A stretch of DNA of 64,000 nucleotides, taken from positions 4,144,164 to 4,208,163 of the forward strand of contig NZ_CP063356.1 of assembly GCF_001866075.3 (NCBI RefSeq). Reading direction: 5' to 3'. This document shows, one piece after another, positions 52,319 through 61,661 of this stretch. A program made the translations under genes and the position numbers. The notes under the pieces were generated by a model that had not been told where the DNA came from, searched no databases, and saw nothing but the letters and a program-made list of their open reading frames with translations. This DNA comes from Anaerobacillus isosaccharinicus (GTDB lineage: Bacteria > Bacillota > Bacilli > Bacillales > Anaerobacillaceae). How positions within the stretch are numbered: the first letter of the stretch is position 1; every line of letters starts with the position of its first letter.

Positions 52319-52870
52319 TTAATCTTGATTGGCTTCTTTTAGATAATCTTCTTTCACCAATCCATAATATGCTAAATCAAAAAACTCTCCAAATCTTGAA
52401 ACATGTTGTTTATGTGTGCCTTCGTGTTTCAATCCTATTTTTTCCATGATACGCCACGAGCCAGGATTTGTTGTAAAAGCAGCTGCATAGATTTTGTTTA
52501 AGGCTAAATCTTTAAATCCATATGCTACAATAGCGCGGGCTGCTTCAGTGCCATAGCCCATTCCCCAGTATGGCTTGCCAATAAAATATCCTAACTCACC
52601 ACGCTTATGGGGAATAGCTATATTTAAGTTAATAAGGCCAAGTAAATGTTGCGTCTCTTTGTCGACAATAGCCAAAATAGCAATTTTCCCATTTTTCTCT
52701 GACTCTATAACACTTTCAATAAACTCTTTTCCACCACCTTCAGGGTAAGGATATGGAATATTTAAAGTCGTTTTTGATACATCATAATCGCTTGCTAACT
52801 CTTCAACTCTATCACCATCTTCAACTGTCACCGGTCTTAGTAATAACCTTTCCGTTTCTATTACTCTCAT
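52319..52870 (-). CDS. GNAT acetyltransferase, RimJ/RimL type
   Basis: The 183-residue protein opens with IETERLLLRPVTVEDGD and has the acetyl-CoA loop GYFIGKPYWGMGYGTEAARAI and NPGSWRIMEKIGL, all typical of the RimJ/RimL ribosomal-protein N-acetyltransferase group. The real substrate is unknown. It has its own terminator. Confidence 0.92.
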   Translation of the reverse strand: MRVIETERLLLRPVTVEDGDRVEELASDYDVSKTTLNIPYPYPEGGGKEFIESVIESEKNGKIAILAIVDKETQHLLGLINLNIAIPHKRGELGYFIGKPYWGMGYGTEAARAIVAYGFKDLALNKIYAAAFTTNPGSWRIMEKIGLKHEGTHKQHVSRFGEFFDLAYYGLVKEDYLKEANQD

Positions 52871-53218
52871 AACATCTCCTCCTAAAAGCAGTTTAATAAA
52901 TTATACCAAGATTTTTAAATATTACCATCTGAATTTTTCGTGAACTGTGCCTTAAACCGTGATAACGTCACTTGTGAGGATTAGGTTCCTTTAGAATTTC
53001 GACTTACTGACATTTACCAATGTAATATGTCTTCTAGCTAAGAATTAGTTAAATATACAGTAGGTAGGCATCCGGATCAAATATAACAGTGCATAACAGA
53101 CAAGTAGCCAAAATATTCATAAAGAGGTTCCACAACACTTAATAAACCACCCTTTCACATTTCCCCAAAAAATTGATATAATAACAGCGTACGTTTAAAT
53201 AAAGGAGTGGTAAGTCTA
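52871..53218. other. Intergenic region before small basic gene
   Basis: No gene is visible. It holds the GNAT promoter on the minus side and a good sigma-A promoter (53154-53182) for the gene at 53219. Confidence 0.65.
53154..53182 (+). promoter_or_regulatory. Sigma-A promoter of the small basic gene
   Basis: TTCACA at 53154-53159, a 17-base spacer and a perfect TATAAT at 53177-53182 lie 36 bases upstream of the ATG. Confidence 0.75.
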
Positions 53219-53476
53219 ATGGCTAAAACAAAAGCTAAAAAACAACGAGAGCATTTATTGCGAACGACAAAACGTGATGTTACAAGTTCAAGAGGAACTG
53301 AAATCGATTTTAGTACACATGTAAGAAAGACGAAAACAAAGGTTGAAAAAATTAAGAAAAACCAAACAAAACACAAAAAGCGTATCCTTCAAGAGTATAA
53401 AAATGAAGGCGACGCTTTTTGTATTTTTATGCCTAGAGTGAGTCCTCCAACTCCCGCAAAAGCTCAAATCATCTAA
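53219..53476 (+). CDS. Small Lys-rich protein
   Basis: I choose ATG 53219 (MAKTKAKKQREHLL) after AAGGAGTGG. The 85-residue protein is very basic (over 30 % Lys/Arg) in its first 55 residues, with RKTKTKVEKIKKNQTKHKKR, which resembles small nucleic-acid- or ribosome-associated Bacillus proteins. The last ~25 residues look unlike the rest. I do not assign a name. Confidence 0.65.
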   Translation: MAKTKAKKQREHLLRTTKRDVTSSRGTEIDFSTHVRKTKTKVEKIKKNQTKHKKRILQEYKNEGDAFCIFMPRVSPPTPAKAQII

Positions 53477-53519
53477 TTAACGGAACAAGTGTCCTCGAAA
53501 AACATTTTGACGAACTTAT

Positions 53520-53585
53520 CGAAAAAACGTCCCTCTGAGGTGGACTATTCAACAAAAATGTCCACGATCGGGGTCAGACCCCACT
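53520..53585 (+). repeat. Dispersed intergenic repeat, copy C
   Basis: CCTCTGAGGTGGACTATTCA, then ACAAAAATGTCCACGA and the palindrome GGGGTCAGACCCC. It shares the same order of elements as copies A and B. The 3' end overlaps the last codons of the MFS gene, whose stop lies in it. Confidence 0.7.
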
Positions 53586-54851
53586 CTCCAACACAGCTCT
53601 TTCCACGTCCTTACGCTTTTCCTTAATAGATATTACGCCGACCAATCCAATCATTGAGAAGATAACTGGAATGATGAAACCGTAAGAGTACCCACTAGCT
53701 AAATAACCAGAAGCAGAATGGAAATGATCCAAGATAAACCCGAAAATACTTGGTAGCAATACTGCACTTAGAAAGCCGCCTGTATTTGCAAATCCAGAGA
53801 CGATCCCAGATTCCACAATAGGAAACGATTGACGAACGACAGCAAACGTTAGAGCACTTGCCCCAAATCCATACCCAATGATAAAGAAAAGCAAAACTAG
53901 TAAAGGAAATGGCGGAGTCCCAGTAAAGAAAAGAAATGAAGTCCAACTGAGTAAAACAAAAAAATGAACAACAACATATGGGCGTTTAATTGTTTCTAAA
54001 CGACTTGAAATCCAAGTAGTTAAAGGTGCACCAATAAGTGCCCCGATAAGACCAATCATAATAAGTTGACTGGCACTTGAACGCGACAATTCATAGACAG
54101 TCATCCCATAGGGAACTGCCCACGAGCTAATAAATCCAAGATAACCCCCGACAAGCCCAAAGTGACAAAAGAATAAAGCCCACGCTTGCCGAGTTGAAAA
54201 TATCCTTCGTAGTAAAACCACTACTTTTTCGCGCGGGATTTCGTTTTCTGCAACTTCGGGTTCCCTAACAAAAAGTTGTTTTGGTTTTTTTACAAGTACA
54301 AAGTAAAGGAGAATCCCACATAAACATAATAGTAGCCCAAGAGACAAAAATGCTAGCCTCCAACCTAGGAAATCAATCCAAGCAGAGAAAGGTACTGTCG
54401 CTAAAAGAAACCCTAGGCTTCCTGTCATTCCGGCCAGACCAATTAATCGAACAAATTCCTTTGTATTAAACCATAGACTCAAGATTAAGACCATATTAAC
54501 CCAAATGGTAGCATCCCCTGTCCCAGTAAGTATTCTAGCAAAAAACAGGATATATTCATGCGTACCAAGACTATAAATGATCGTCCCCAGACCAGTCAGG
54601 ATTGCACCAATAATTAGAAAAAAATTAGGTCCATAACGATCAGCCAAAATCCCCATTGGAATTTGTAAACCAGTGTAGACAAAAAATTGAATACTTGTCA
54701 GCAAACCAATCGTTGACGCTGTTACATTAAAATCCGTCATTAACTGAACGGTAATCAAACCAGGAGCGGTTCTTTGGCTCGCCATTAATAAATAAGTAAA
54801 CAATACTGAAGCAAATACAACCCATCTAAATCTGCTCTTTTGTTTTTCCAA
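53574..54851 (-). CDS. MFS transporter
   Basis: The 425-residue protein has twelve predicted helices with a central cytoplasmic loop (LVKKPKQLFVREPEVAENE). The motif GILADRYGPNFFLIIG after helix 2 is MFS motif A. It resembles the CynX/NarK-like and metabolite:H+ groups only loosely, so the substrate is unknown. The final codons derive from the dispersed repeat copy C. Confidence 0.88.
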   Translation of the reverse strand: MEKQKSRFRWVVFASVLFTYLLMASQRTAPGLITVQLMTDFNVTASTIGLLTSIQFFVYTGLQIPMGILADRYGPNFFLIIGAILTGLGTIIYSLGTHEYILFFARILTGTGDATIWVNMVLILSLWFNTKEFVRLIGLAGMTGSLGFLLATVPFSAWIDFLGWRLAFLSLGLLLCLCGILLYFVLVKKPKQLFVREPEVAENEIPREKVVVLLRRIFSTRQAWALFFCHFGLVGGYLGFISSWAVPYGMTVYELSRSSASQLIMIGLIGALIGAPLTTWISSRLETIKRPYVVVHFFVLLSWTSFLFFTGTPPFPLLVLLFFIIGYGFGASALTFAVVRQSFPIVESGIVSGFANTGGFLSAVLLPSIFGFILDHFHSASGYLASGYSYGFIIPVIFSMIGLVGVISIKEKRKDVERAVLESGV

Positions 54852-55080
54852 TGATTTGTACTCCTATCAGTTTTTACTCTATTTATATGAGCCTCGGAGT
54901 AAAGTAGGCACGAATAATTTAGAAATCAATTGTTCAATGTATCCGGCTTCTGACTAAAATTCAATTTTAAACTCACCGAATGTACGTCCACTTCCCTTTA
55001 ATTAAGTCACGTCAGCACTTGCTAATAAGTCTGGTCTAAGCTTTCATCTTCTGTTATACTTTCGACCCATCGTAGAAATC

Positions 55081-56193
55081 TTAATTTAAAGAAAACGTCT
55101 TCTGCTTCAGTGTTAACTGCTCAATATAGTCGTGATTTGGCTCAAAGCCAATGCCAGGTGCGTCTGGTACCTTGATATAACCATCCACCATTACGACTTC
55201 AGGGAAAATAATGTCTTGTTTCCAATAATGGGACGATGGTGCAGTATCACCTGGTATGGTGAAGTTGGATAGTGAAGTTATCGCGATATTATGGGCTCGA
55301 CCAATTCCTCCCTCAAGCATTCCGCCACACCAGACAGGTATGCCATGTGCTTCACAGAGGTCATGAATTTTTTTCGTTTCCGTTAACCCACCGACACGAC
55401 CTAGTTTGAGATTGATGATTTTACAGCTTCCTAGTTCAATCGCTTTTCTGGCGTCTTCTGATGTATGAATGCTTTCATCCAAACAAATTGACGTTTTCAG
55501 CTTTTCTTGAAGCTTTGCATGATCAATAATGTCATCGCTAGCTAATGGCTGTTCAATCATCGTTAAATCAAACTCATCAAGTTTTTGGAGATGTGGTATG
55601 TCAGCTAAAGTATAGGCGCAATTGGCGTCTGCCATTAGCTGTATCTCAGGAAAATGCTTTCTGATCAGTTTTAAAATATGAACATCCCACTCTGGCTTAA
55701 TCTTTACTTTAATTCGTTTGTAACCTTCATTTATATAGCTTGCAATTTGCTCCACCATTGCTTCTGCCGACTTTTGAATTCCGACACTTACACCGACTTC
55801 TATTTTATCCTTTACCCCACCAAGGGCTTTTGCTAGAGAAATATTTTTCTCTTTTGCATACAAATCCCAAATGGCACATTCAATGGCTGCTTTCGCATTA
55901 TAATTCCTCCGAATGGGGGTAAAAAGTTCTGATACCTGATCAGGATGTTTAATCGAAGCCTTCAATAGCATCGGAATTAAGAATTCACTCATGATATGCC
56001 AATTGGTACCGACGGTTTCTTCATTGTAGATCGGCTCAATGATGGAAACCGATTCGCCCCACCCAGATAAACCACTTTTCCCTAGAACTTCTACAACAAT
56101 AAAGGATTTGTCATATTCCGTTCCAACACTTGTTGTGAATGGATGCAACAATTCCATTTTGATCTGACTTAGGTTAATGCTTTGAATTTCCAT
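55081..56193 (-). CDS. Enolase-superfamily racemase (N-succinylamino acid racemase/OSBS type)
   Basis: The 370-residue protein has the catalytic Lys in KIKVKIKPEWD-type KxK (YKRIKVKIKP), metal ligands in MADANCAYTL, EQPLASDD and CLDESIHTS, and a second catalytic Lys in IINLKLGRVGG. These belong to the MLE-subgroup NSAR/OSBS (MenC-2) family. There is no menaquinone gene beside it; instead a GNAT and a transporter flank it, which favours N-succinylamino acid racemase in D-amino-acid conversion. It starts 2 bases after the GNAT gene. Confidence 0.87.
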   Translation of the reverse strand: MEIQSINLSQIKMELLHPFTTSVGTEYDKSFIVVEVLGKSGLSGWGESVSIIEPIYNEETVGTNWHIMSEFLIPMLLKASIKHPDQVSELFTPIRRNYNAKAAIECAIWDLYAKEKNISLAKALGGVKDKIEVGVSVGIQKSAEAMVEQIASYINEGYKRIKVKIKPEWDVHILKLIRKHFPEIQLMADANCAYTLADIPHLQKLDEFDLTMIEQPLASDDIIDHAKLQEKLKTSICLDESIHTSEDARKAIELGSCKIINLKLGRVGGLTETKKIHDLCEAHGIPVWCGGMLEGGIGRAHNIAITSLSNFTIPGDTAPSSHYWKQDIIFPEVVMVDGYIKVPDAPGIGFEPNHDYIEQLTLKQKTFSLN

Positions 56194-56195
56194 TA

Positions 56196-57005
56196 TTAAC
56201 CAACTTTCTTTTTGTGTAAAACATATAGGTATTGCTGTTCAATTTCATCATCTTTTCTTAAATCCGTTACGGTCCACCCAAATTGCAAATAGTGGGAAAA
56301 TACTTCGCGAGTCATTTCCCGCCATAAAAGAGCCAATGTAAAATCATACTTTTTTAATTCTTGAAAATTTCCTGGTACAGGAACTACGATCGTGGTCTCT
56401 TTGTAATCTAAATGATTTTTTTCAGGAACAAGATAACCGTTTTGGACACTTGTCGTGATGGCTACTGGTGGTTTTGCTTCTACTGAAATTGTTTTTTTCT
56501 TTACGGGATCCTTAATATGCCATTCTACTAAAAAGCGATCGGTAGGAAGGCCACCGTTTAAATTGTCATCCATGTCACCATAGGCATTTTCAAGATACGA
56601 TGAGCAAACCGCTCTAAGCTTATGTAAATTCAAATAGCCGTTCACCGTTTCTAATGGATCATATGTCCAAGTAATTAAATCATACCCTTTCTCAAGCGCT
56701 ACTTCTCTTTGGGCGATTTTTAGCTTTTCTCCAATTCCAAATTTTCGATACTCTGGATCGATCCCCAAGCTGTGGGAACAAAGATATACTTTTTTTCCAT
56801 CGTAACCCGGAAAGCTATACTGAAACCCAACTAAATTTTCGTTAAGAAAGGCCCCGATGACGAGGCCTCCGTTTTTTATCGCAGCTATTGTGTGGTTTAC
56901 AGAAACTGAATCTTCCATGCTCCAGATCTTCACTTCTAAGTTTCTTACCTTCTGTAGTTCTTCGACGGTGGATAAGCTGCGAATCGTAAGTGATGATAAA
57001 TTCAA
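56196..57005 (-). CDS. GNAT acyltransferase, putative amino acid N-succinyltransferase
   Basis: The 269-residue protein has an N-terminal GNAT domain (HSLGIDPEYRKFGIGEKL acyl-CoA loop, TWTYDPLETVNGYLNLHKL) and a C-terminal extension. In Geobacillus, a GNAT in the same operon as NSAR succinylates D-amino acids, and this one shows the same pairing. The role is inferred from context. Confidence 0.8.
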   Translation of the reverse strand: MNLSSLTIRSLSTVEELQKVRNLEVKIWSMEDSVSVNHTIAAIKNGGLVIGAFLNENLVGFQYSFPGYDGKKVYLCSHSLGIDPEYRKFGIGEKLKIAQREVALEKGYDLITWTYDPLETVNGYLNLHKLRAVCSSYLENAYGDMDDNLNGGLPTDRFLVEWHIKDPVKKKTISVEAKPPVAITTSVQNGYLVPEKNHLDYKETTIVVPVPGNFQELKKYDFTLALLWREMTREVFSHYLQFGWTVTDLRKDDEIEQQYLYVLHKKKVG

Positions 57006-57023
57006 GATAATCCTCCTTCAGGC

Positions 57024-58403
57024 TTAGAAAATAATATGAGCAACTGCTACAATAATCGGTAATGTAATAATCGTCCGTAATAAGAAAATAAAAACAAGAT
57101 CTAAAAATTTAACCGGTAGCTTTGACCCTAATAGTAAACCACCAATCTCAGACATATACACTAGCTGAGTTACAGATACGCAGGCAATGATAAATCGTGT
57201 CATTTCACTTTCGATATCACTACCTATAACCGCTGGAAGGAACATATCAGCAAACCCAACTACCATCGTTTGAGCTGCTGCTTGGGCTTCTGGAACCTGC
57301 ATGAGCATTAAGATTGGTTCAAAAGGTTTTCCAAGGATCGCAAACACAGACGTATGCTCAGCAATGACTAACGCCACTGTCCCAATGGCCATAACGATAG
57401 GTAGGACACCAACCCACATGTCAATGACATTTTGATAGCCTTCCTTGAAAAATCGAGACGCTTTACTGTTCGTTTTCGCTTTTGTCACTGCTAAGTTTAG
57501 CCCCCACTGAACTGTTGTTAGATCTTTAGGGATGATATTCTCAACCTTTAACTCTGTTCCTTCAAAGCTTGTGTCCGGCTTTCGTGACAATGGCGGAATC
57601 CGCGGCATGATAATTGCAGCAACAAATCCAGCTAAAATAATGGTAAAATAGTATTCTCCAAAATAATGACCTAAATTTAAATACTCAATAATAACAATCG
57701 TAAACGTAATCGACACAACCGAAAATGTTGTCGCAACAACGGCCGCTTCACGTTTAGTGTAATAGCCTGCTTCATATTGTTTCGTTGTTAATAAGACCCC
57801 AATTGTCCCGTCACCTACCCAAGACGCTAAACAGTCTAGCGAAGATCGACCTGGAATTGTAAAAACTGGTCTCATCACTTTAATTAATAATGCTCCAATG
57901 AACTCTAGTAATCCAAAATTTAAAAGAAGAGGTAAGAAAATCCCAGCAAATAAGAAAGTTGTTAATAAAATTGGTATTAAATCATACATTAATAGGCCAC
58001 CTGTGTATTCAGACCAAATCCACTCAGGACCAAACGAATAAACCGTCATCACTGCAAAGATTAATCCAAGAAGACGAGCTACTAACCAAAAGATTGATAC
58101 ATTTAAAAGTTTATTTAAAAATTCATTTTTTAATATAATCTCAGGTTTTAACACAATCGCTATTAATGATCCTAAAAAAGAAAATGCAAGAATAAGTACT
58201 GTAATCGTCGGAATCGCTGTCCCTAACAATGCATTTAATTGTTTGGCTAAAAATGCCACTGGAATTGTAATACTATCTCCATACGAAATTGGTACTAAAA
58301 ATAAGAGTAGACCAATGATCGATGGAATGATAAATTTCAAATAATCTTCCTTAGTAAACTTGTTACCTTTCCCCTTACCTGACTGTTTTGCTAAATCGCC
58401 CAT
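57024..58403 (-). CDS. YjiH-family transporter (nucleoside-recognition/GATE domain)
   Basis: The 459-residue protein has about eleven helices; FVPISYGDSITIPVAFLAK (LVPISYGDSITIPVAFLAK) and PAVIGSDIESEMTRFIIA mark the YjiH/GATE family. It starts the operon with GNAT and the racemase, 18 bases before the GNAT, and may import the amino acid substrate. The substrate is unknown. Confidence 0.87.
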   Translation of the reverse strand: MGDLAKQSGKGKGNKFTKEDYLKFIIPSIIGLLLFLVPISYGDSITIPVAFLAKQLNALLGTAIPTITVLILAFSFLGSLIAIVLKPEIILKNEFLNKLLNVSIFWLVARLLGLIFAVMTVYSFGPEWIWSEYTGGLLMYDLIPILLTTFLFAGIFLPLLLNFGLLEFIGALLIKVMRPVFTIPGRSSLDCLASWVGDGTIGVLLTTKQYEAGYYTKREAAVVATTFSVVSITFTIVIIEYLNLGHYFGEYYFTIILAGFVAAIIMPRIPPLSRKPDTSFEGTELKVENIIPKDLTTVQWGLNLAVTKAKTNSKASRFFKEGYQNVIDMWVGVLPIVMAIGTVALVIAEHTSVFAILGKPFEPILMLMQVPEAQAAAQTMVVGFADMFLPAVIGSDIESEMTRFIIACVSVTQLVYMSEIGGLLLGSKLPVKFLDLVFIFLLRTIITLPIIVAVAHIIF

Positions 58404-58495
58404 ATAAATTGAACCCCCTTTTAGAAAATATGAGAACGCTACTCAAGGAATAATCGTTGCTCAGTATATAATCCTTCTAGCTTTTAATCTTAAAT

Positions 58496-58975
58496 TTATT
58501 TATTTTCTGCAAATGTACTTGGCATAACAACTGCAACAACTTCTCCCTTTGCACAAACTATATCATTAGCAAAGACTTTGATATGTACTTTCCATTTCTT
58601 TGGGTGGATCTCCTCTAAAGTCCCAATTGCTTTTAGTGGAACACCTTGTGGCGTTGGTTTTAAGTAGTCTACGCTTAAAGATCCTGTCACAAATCGGGGC
58701 GGTGTCTCAGCTCCGACTTCATGTCCATTTTTTTTGTGCAATGCCAGTGCTGCTGAACCTGTTCCATGGCAATCTATTAAGGATGCAACCAAGCCGCCAT
58801 ATACAAAACCAGGAATTGCTTTATGTTCTGGCAGTGGCTCGTAAATTGTTATTGTTTGCTCCCCATGCCAACCAGTACGGAAGTGGTGACCACTTTCATT
58901 TAACCGACCACAACCATAGCACCAAGCAAAATCATCTGGATAGTAATCTTGTATCGCAATTTCCACTCTTTTCAT
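58496..58975 (-). CDS. Hotdog-fold thioesterase (PaaI-like)
   Basis: The 159-residue protein has an N-terminal CYGCGRLNESGHHFR zinc-free Cys pair and a hotdog domain with GFVYGGLVASLIDCHGTGSA, the PaaI/4HBT active-site helix. It probably hydrolyses an acyl-CoA. It lies 92 bases upstream of the transporter operon, perhaps transcribed together with it. Confidence 0.85.
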   Translation of the reverse strand: MKRVEIAIQDYYPDDFAWCYGCGRLNESGHHFRTGWHGEQTITIYEPLPEHKAIPGFVYGGLVASLIDCHGTGSAALALHKKNGHEVGAETPPRFVTGSLSVDYLKPTPQGVPLKAIGTLEEIHPKKWKVHIKVFANDIVCAKGEVVAVVMPSTFAENK

Positions 58976-59080
58976 TTGAATGCCTCCTTTTTAATATTTT
59001 CAGAATATTATACCATATTCTACAAATTTTCGTAAACGCATGAATAAAAATTCCGTCGTTTATCAATTTGTGCAATAACA

Positions 59081-59111
59081 AAAAGCATTACCGATCTTTC
59101 CGATAATGCCT
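59081..59111 (-). terminator. Terminator of the YdeI-like gene
   Basis: GCATTATCGG and CCGATAATGC-type arms (GCATTACCGA / TCCGATAATGC on plus) close a short loop; the minus strand continues with TTTTTG. Confidence 0.75.
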
Positions 59112-59191
59112 CAATAAGCTTTAAAGAACACTTTTGTCACGACTATTCAGCTCTGCAGCTACTTCCGCGCTTAGCTCATTTCCTACCAGAC

Positions 59192-59842
59192 TTATTTCTT
59201 CTTCTGACGATATAGATCGATGGATTTATAGCCTTGGGATAAAATATCAACCATTTCTTGAGAACGTTTGTCGCGTGTTTTCTGTTGCTTTGCAGAAAAA
59301 ATATAGCGAGCCCAATCTCTTTGGTACCCTGGTGTTAAATTTTGATAAAACGCTAACTCATTTGGATACTCTGCTAATAGTTTTTCTAAGTCTATAACAT
59401 TTTCCTGATAATCTGCCACACATTGACTTGCTGCTGGTGATTGTTTTTCTTTCTTTTTCTCACGTTTCAAACCAACAACAGTGAATACATCATCCATACT
59501 GACCATTCTAGAGAATTTAATATCACTATTACCTATGTAACCATCTTCCCCAACCTTCATAGTTGGAAAAATCTCATCACGGTGAACGAATGTATCATAT
59601 CTCTTATTTCCCTTTTTGGGATATGCAAAAAATAAGTAACCGTTCTGTAGCAAAAGTTGATCTCTAATCACCCGCTCAGTGTGTTCAACCATTTCATTCA
59701 TTGTTTCAACAAAAATAAAAATTGCATCGTGATCACCAGAAATGGTTGTCTTGAAATCAGTAAATAAATTATAGTCAGATGGTTCATTAATCACCACCAT
59801 ATTTTTGTACTTAGTCAAATTTAATTTGTTAATAATTGTCAT
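59192..59842 (-). CDS. YdeI/OmpD-associated-like protein
   Basis: The 216-residue protein has an N-terminal alpha/beta domain like that of DUF3052 (a variant Rossmann-type DHDAIFIFVETM), and a C-terminal YdeI block LTPGYQRDWARYIFSAKQQK followed by TRDKRSQEMVDIL, the family's diagnostic motif. Some relatives confer bacteriocin or antimicrobial resistance; the role here is unknown. Confidence 0.85.
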   Translation of the reverse strand: MTIINKLNLTKYKNMVVINEPSDYNLFTDFKTTISGDHDAIFIFVETMNEMVEHTERVIRDQLLLQNGYLFFAYPKKGNKRYDTFVHRDEIFPTMKVGEDGYIGNSDIKFSRMVSMDDVFTVVGLKREKKKEKQSPAASQCVADYQENVIDLEKLLAEYPNELAFYQNLTPGYQRDWARYIFSAKQQKTRDKRSQEMVDILSQGYKSIDLYRQKKK

Positions 59843-60129
59843 AATAGTCTCCCTTACTCATTTTCTAACTTCTTTTTAAAGTATACAATTCATTAGTGCT
59901 TCCCATACATTTAGAAAAAACAATTGATAAAGAACTCCTTACGTTAATCAGTTTCAGTTCATGTATTAATTTCTTCGTACATTACGCTAATTAAATTAAA
60001 TCTTGCTGTTTTCTAGTTACAATCAACCAAAAAAAGTTAAGTGCCGGCACTTAACTTTTTATCTATCTTGTTAATGAACTTAAACAAGATTATTCGAGGC
60101 GCACCAATATCACCGGGCTTTAATTTTTT
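59843..60129. other. Intergenic region left of IS4-type element
   Basis: No gene. It contains a perfect palindromic terminator at 60029-60060, which originally ended the coiled-coil gene now interrupted by the IS, and the YdeI-like promoter. Confidence 0.65.
60029..60060. terminator. Perfect palindromic bidirectional terminator
   Basis: AAAAAGTTAAGTGCC and GGCACTTAACTTTTT form a complete palindrome with T-runs on both strands. It lies between the YdeI-like gene and the 3' end of the coiled-coil gene that faces it from the other side of the IS. Confidence 0.88.
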
Positions 60130-61661
60130 ACTCAACTTTCGCACCAATAAAGTAGGTGATCCACGTTGATTGTTAAAGGCCTGCGGCCTTTTCATTATGT
60201 TACTTGACAATGTTAATGAAAAATGAAAAACACCTCGTTCTTTTGGTATAGTGTAATTGACTAGAAAACACTACCATACAGAAGAGGTGCTCCCTATATG
60301 ATAGACCAAAATAGCCAATACAATCAACTGCCAAATGAACTTGATTCTGTTTTTTCTGAGCTGGAAATGTCTAAACATCTACGCAAGGCTGGAATTAAAA
60401 AGTCCTTTGGTTTCAGCTGTTCTTACTTATTTCAACTCATTTTTTGTTTGATATTTCAACATAAAAATTGGTACACCCTTCTTGATTCAAAGAAGGCAGA
60501 TAAGTTTCCTGCCAAGGATTCTGTCTATCGTTTTTTAAATCAATCAACATTTAATTGGCGCCGTTTCTTACTGCTATTAAGCACCTTTACAATTAAGAAA
60601 GTGAGTCGCCTTACTGACAAAAGTCGTCCAAAAGTGTTCGTTTTTGATGATTCTGCTTATGATCGAAATCGTAGTAAAAAGGTTGAATTACTTGCACGTT
60701 GTTTTGACCATGCCTCTCTTAAAATGCGTTTCTATAAGGGGTTCCGTATGTTGACTATGGGGTGGTCTGACGGGCATACATTTATGCCGATTGACTTTTC
60801 CTTGGTCAGTTCCAAAACGTCACAAATCAATGGAATCTCCGAACATATAGACAAACGCACATGCGGTTATAAACGTCGGGAAAATGCCCTACAAACTTTG
60901 CCTGAACAAATCCCAGACATGATCAGACGTGCGTTAGATAGTGGAATAGAAGCCAGTTATGTCCTCATGGATTCTTGGTTTACTTTGCCACCACTTGTCA
61001 AAAACATTGTTGATCAAGGATTAGACGTGATTGGCATGGTCAAAGAAACAAAACAGCGTTACAACGTAAGCGGAGAAATGGTTTCATTAAAACAGCTTTA
61101 CCGCCTAGCTGGACCCGTTCAATCAAGGAAAGGAATACTTCGTTCCATTCATACAACTATGGCTAATGGAACACCAATTAAAGTTGTATTTATTCGAAAT
61201 AGAAACAAGAAAAGCGAATGGCTAGCCATCCTCAGCACCGATCGCACTCTTTCCGAACAAGAAATCGTTCGAATCTATGGAATGCGTTGGGATATTGAGG
61301 TTTTCTTTAAGACGGCCAAATCACTCTTAAAACTTGAAAAAGAGTTTCAAAGCCGTTCATATGATGCGCTTATAAGCCATACAACTATTGTCTTTGCTCG
61401 TTTTATCGTGCTATCTTGGCAAAACCGCTGTAACACCGACCAACGTACGATTGGAGGTCTTTTTTACGAGCTATGTGACGAAGTCAATGAACTTGATTGG
61501 GCTGTTGCTTTACAGCAGCTAATCGAGCTTCTTCAAGATGCGCTTGAACAAACAAATAAGAAAATCAAAAAGTTAATACAAAGTCAACTGGAGCAGTGGA
61601 TCTCAGGCCTACCTAATTATATCAAGGCTTATTTGCCGATTTCACTCTGCGAAAGTTGAGT
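60130..61661 (+). mobile_element. IS4-type insertion sequence
   Basis: The 14-bp inverted ends are ACTCAACTTTCGCA (60130-60143) and TGCGAAAGTTGAGT (61648-61661). The flanks end or start in TTTTT, a probable 5-bp or longer A/T target duplication that cannot be resolved exactly. One transposase gene fills the element. It is about 1532 bp long. Confidence 0.88.
60298..61659 (+). CDS. IS4-family transposase
   Basis: The 453-residue protein has catalytic D in VFVFDDSAYDRNRSK, second D in SYVLMDSWFTLPP and the IS4 signature Y-x2-R-x3-E-x6-K in YGMRWDIEVFFKTAK. The start ATG 60298 follows AAGAGGTG. The stop codon TGA at 61657 lies within the right inverted repeat. It is intact. Confidence 0.93.
   Translation: MIDQNSQYNQLPNELDSVFSELEMSKHLRKAGIKKSFGFSCSYLFQLIFCLIFQHKNWYTLLDSKKADKFPAKDSVYRFLNQSTFNWRRFLLLLSTFTIKKVSRLTDKSRPKVFVFDDSAYDRNRSKKVELLARCFDHASLKMRFYKGFRMLTMGWSDGHTFMPIDFSLVSSKTSQINGISEHIDKRTCGYKRRENALQTLPEQIPDMIRRALDSGIEASYVLMDSWFTLPPLVKNIVDQGLDVIGMVKETKQRYNVSGEMVSLKQLYRLAGPVQSRKGILRSIHTTMANGTPIKVVFIRNRNKKSEWLAILSTDRTLSEQEIVRIYGMRWDIEVFFKTAKSLLKLEKEFQSRSYDALISHTTIVFARFIVLSWQNRCNTDQRTIGGLFYELCDEVNELDWAVALQQLIELLQDALEQTNKKIKKLIQSQLEQWISGLPNYIKAYLPISLCES

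Noticed and set aside
55081-56193. menC of menaquinone synthesis
   Set aside because: No other men genes are adjacent; the GNAT and transporter neighbours fit the N-succinylamino acid racemase context better, although OSBS activity is possible.
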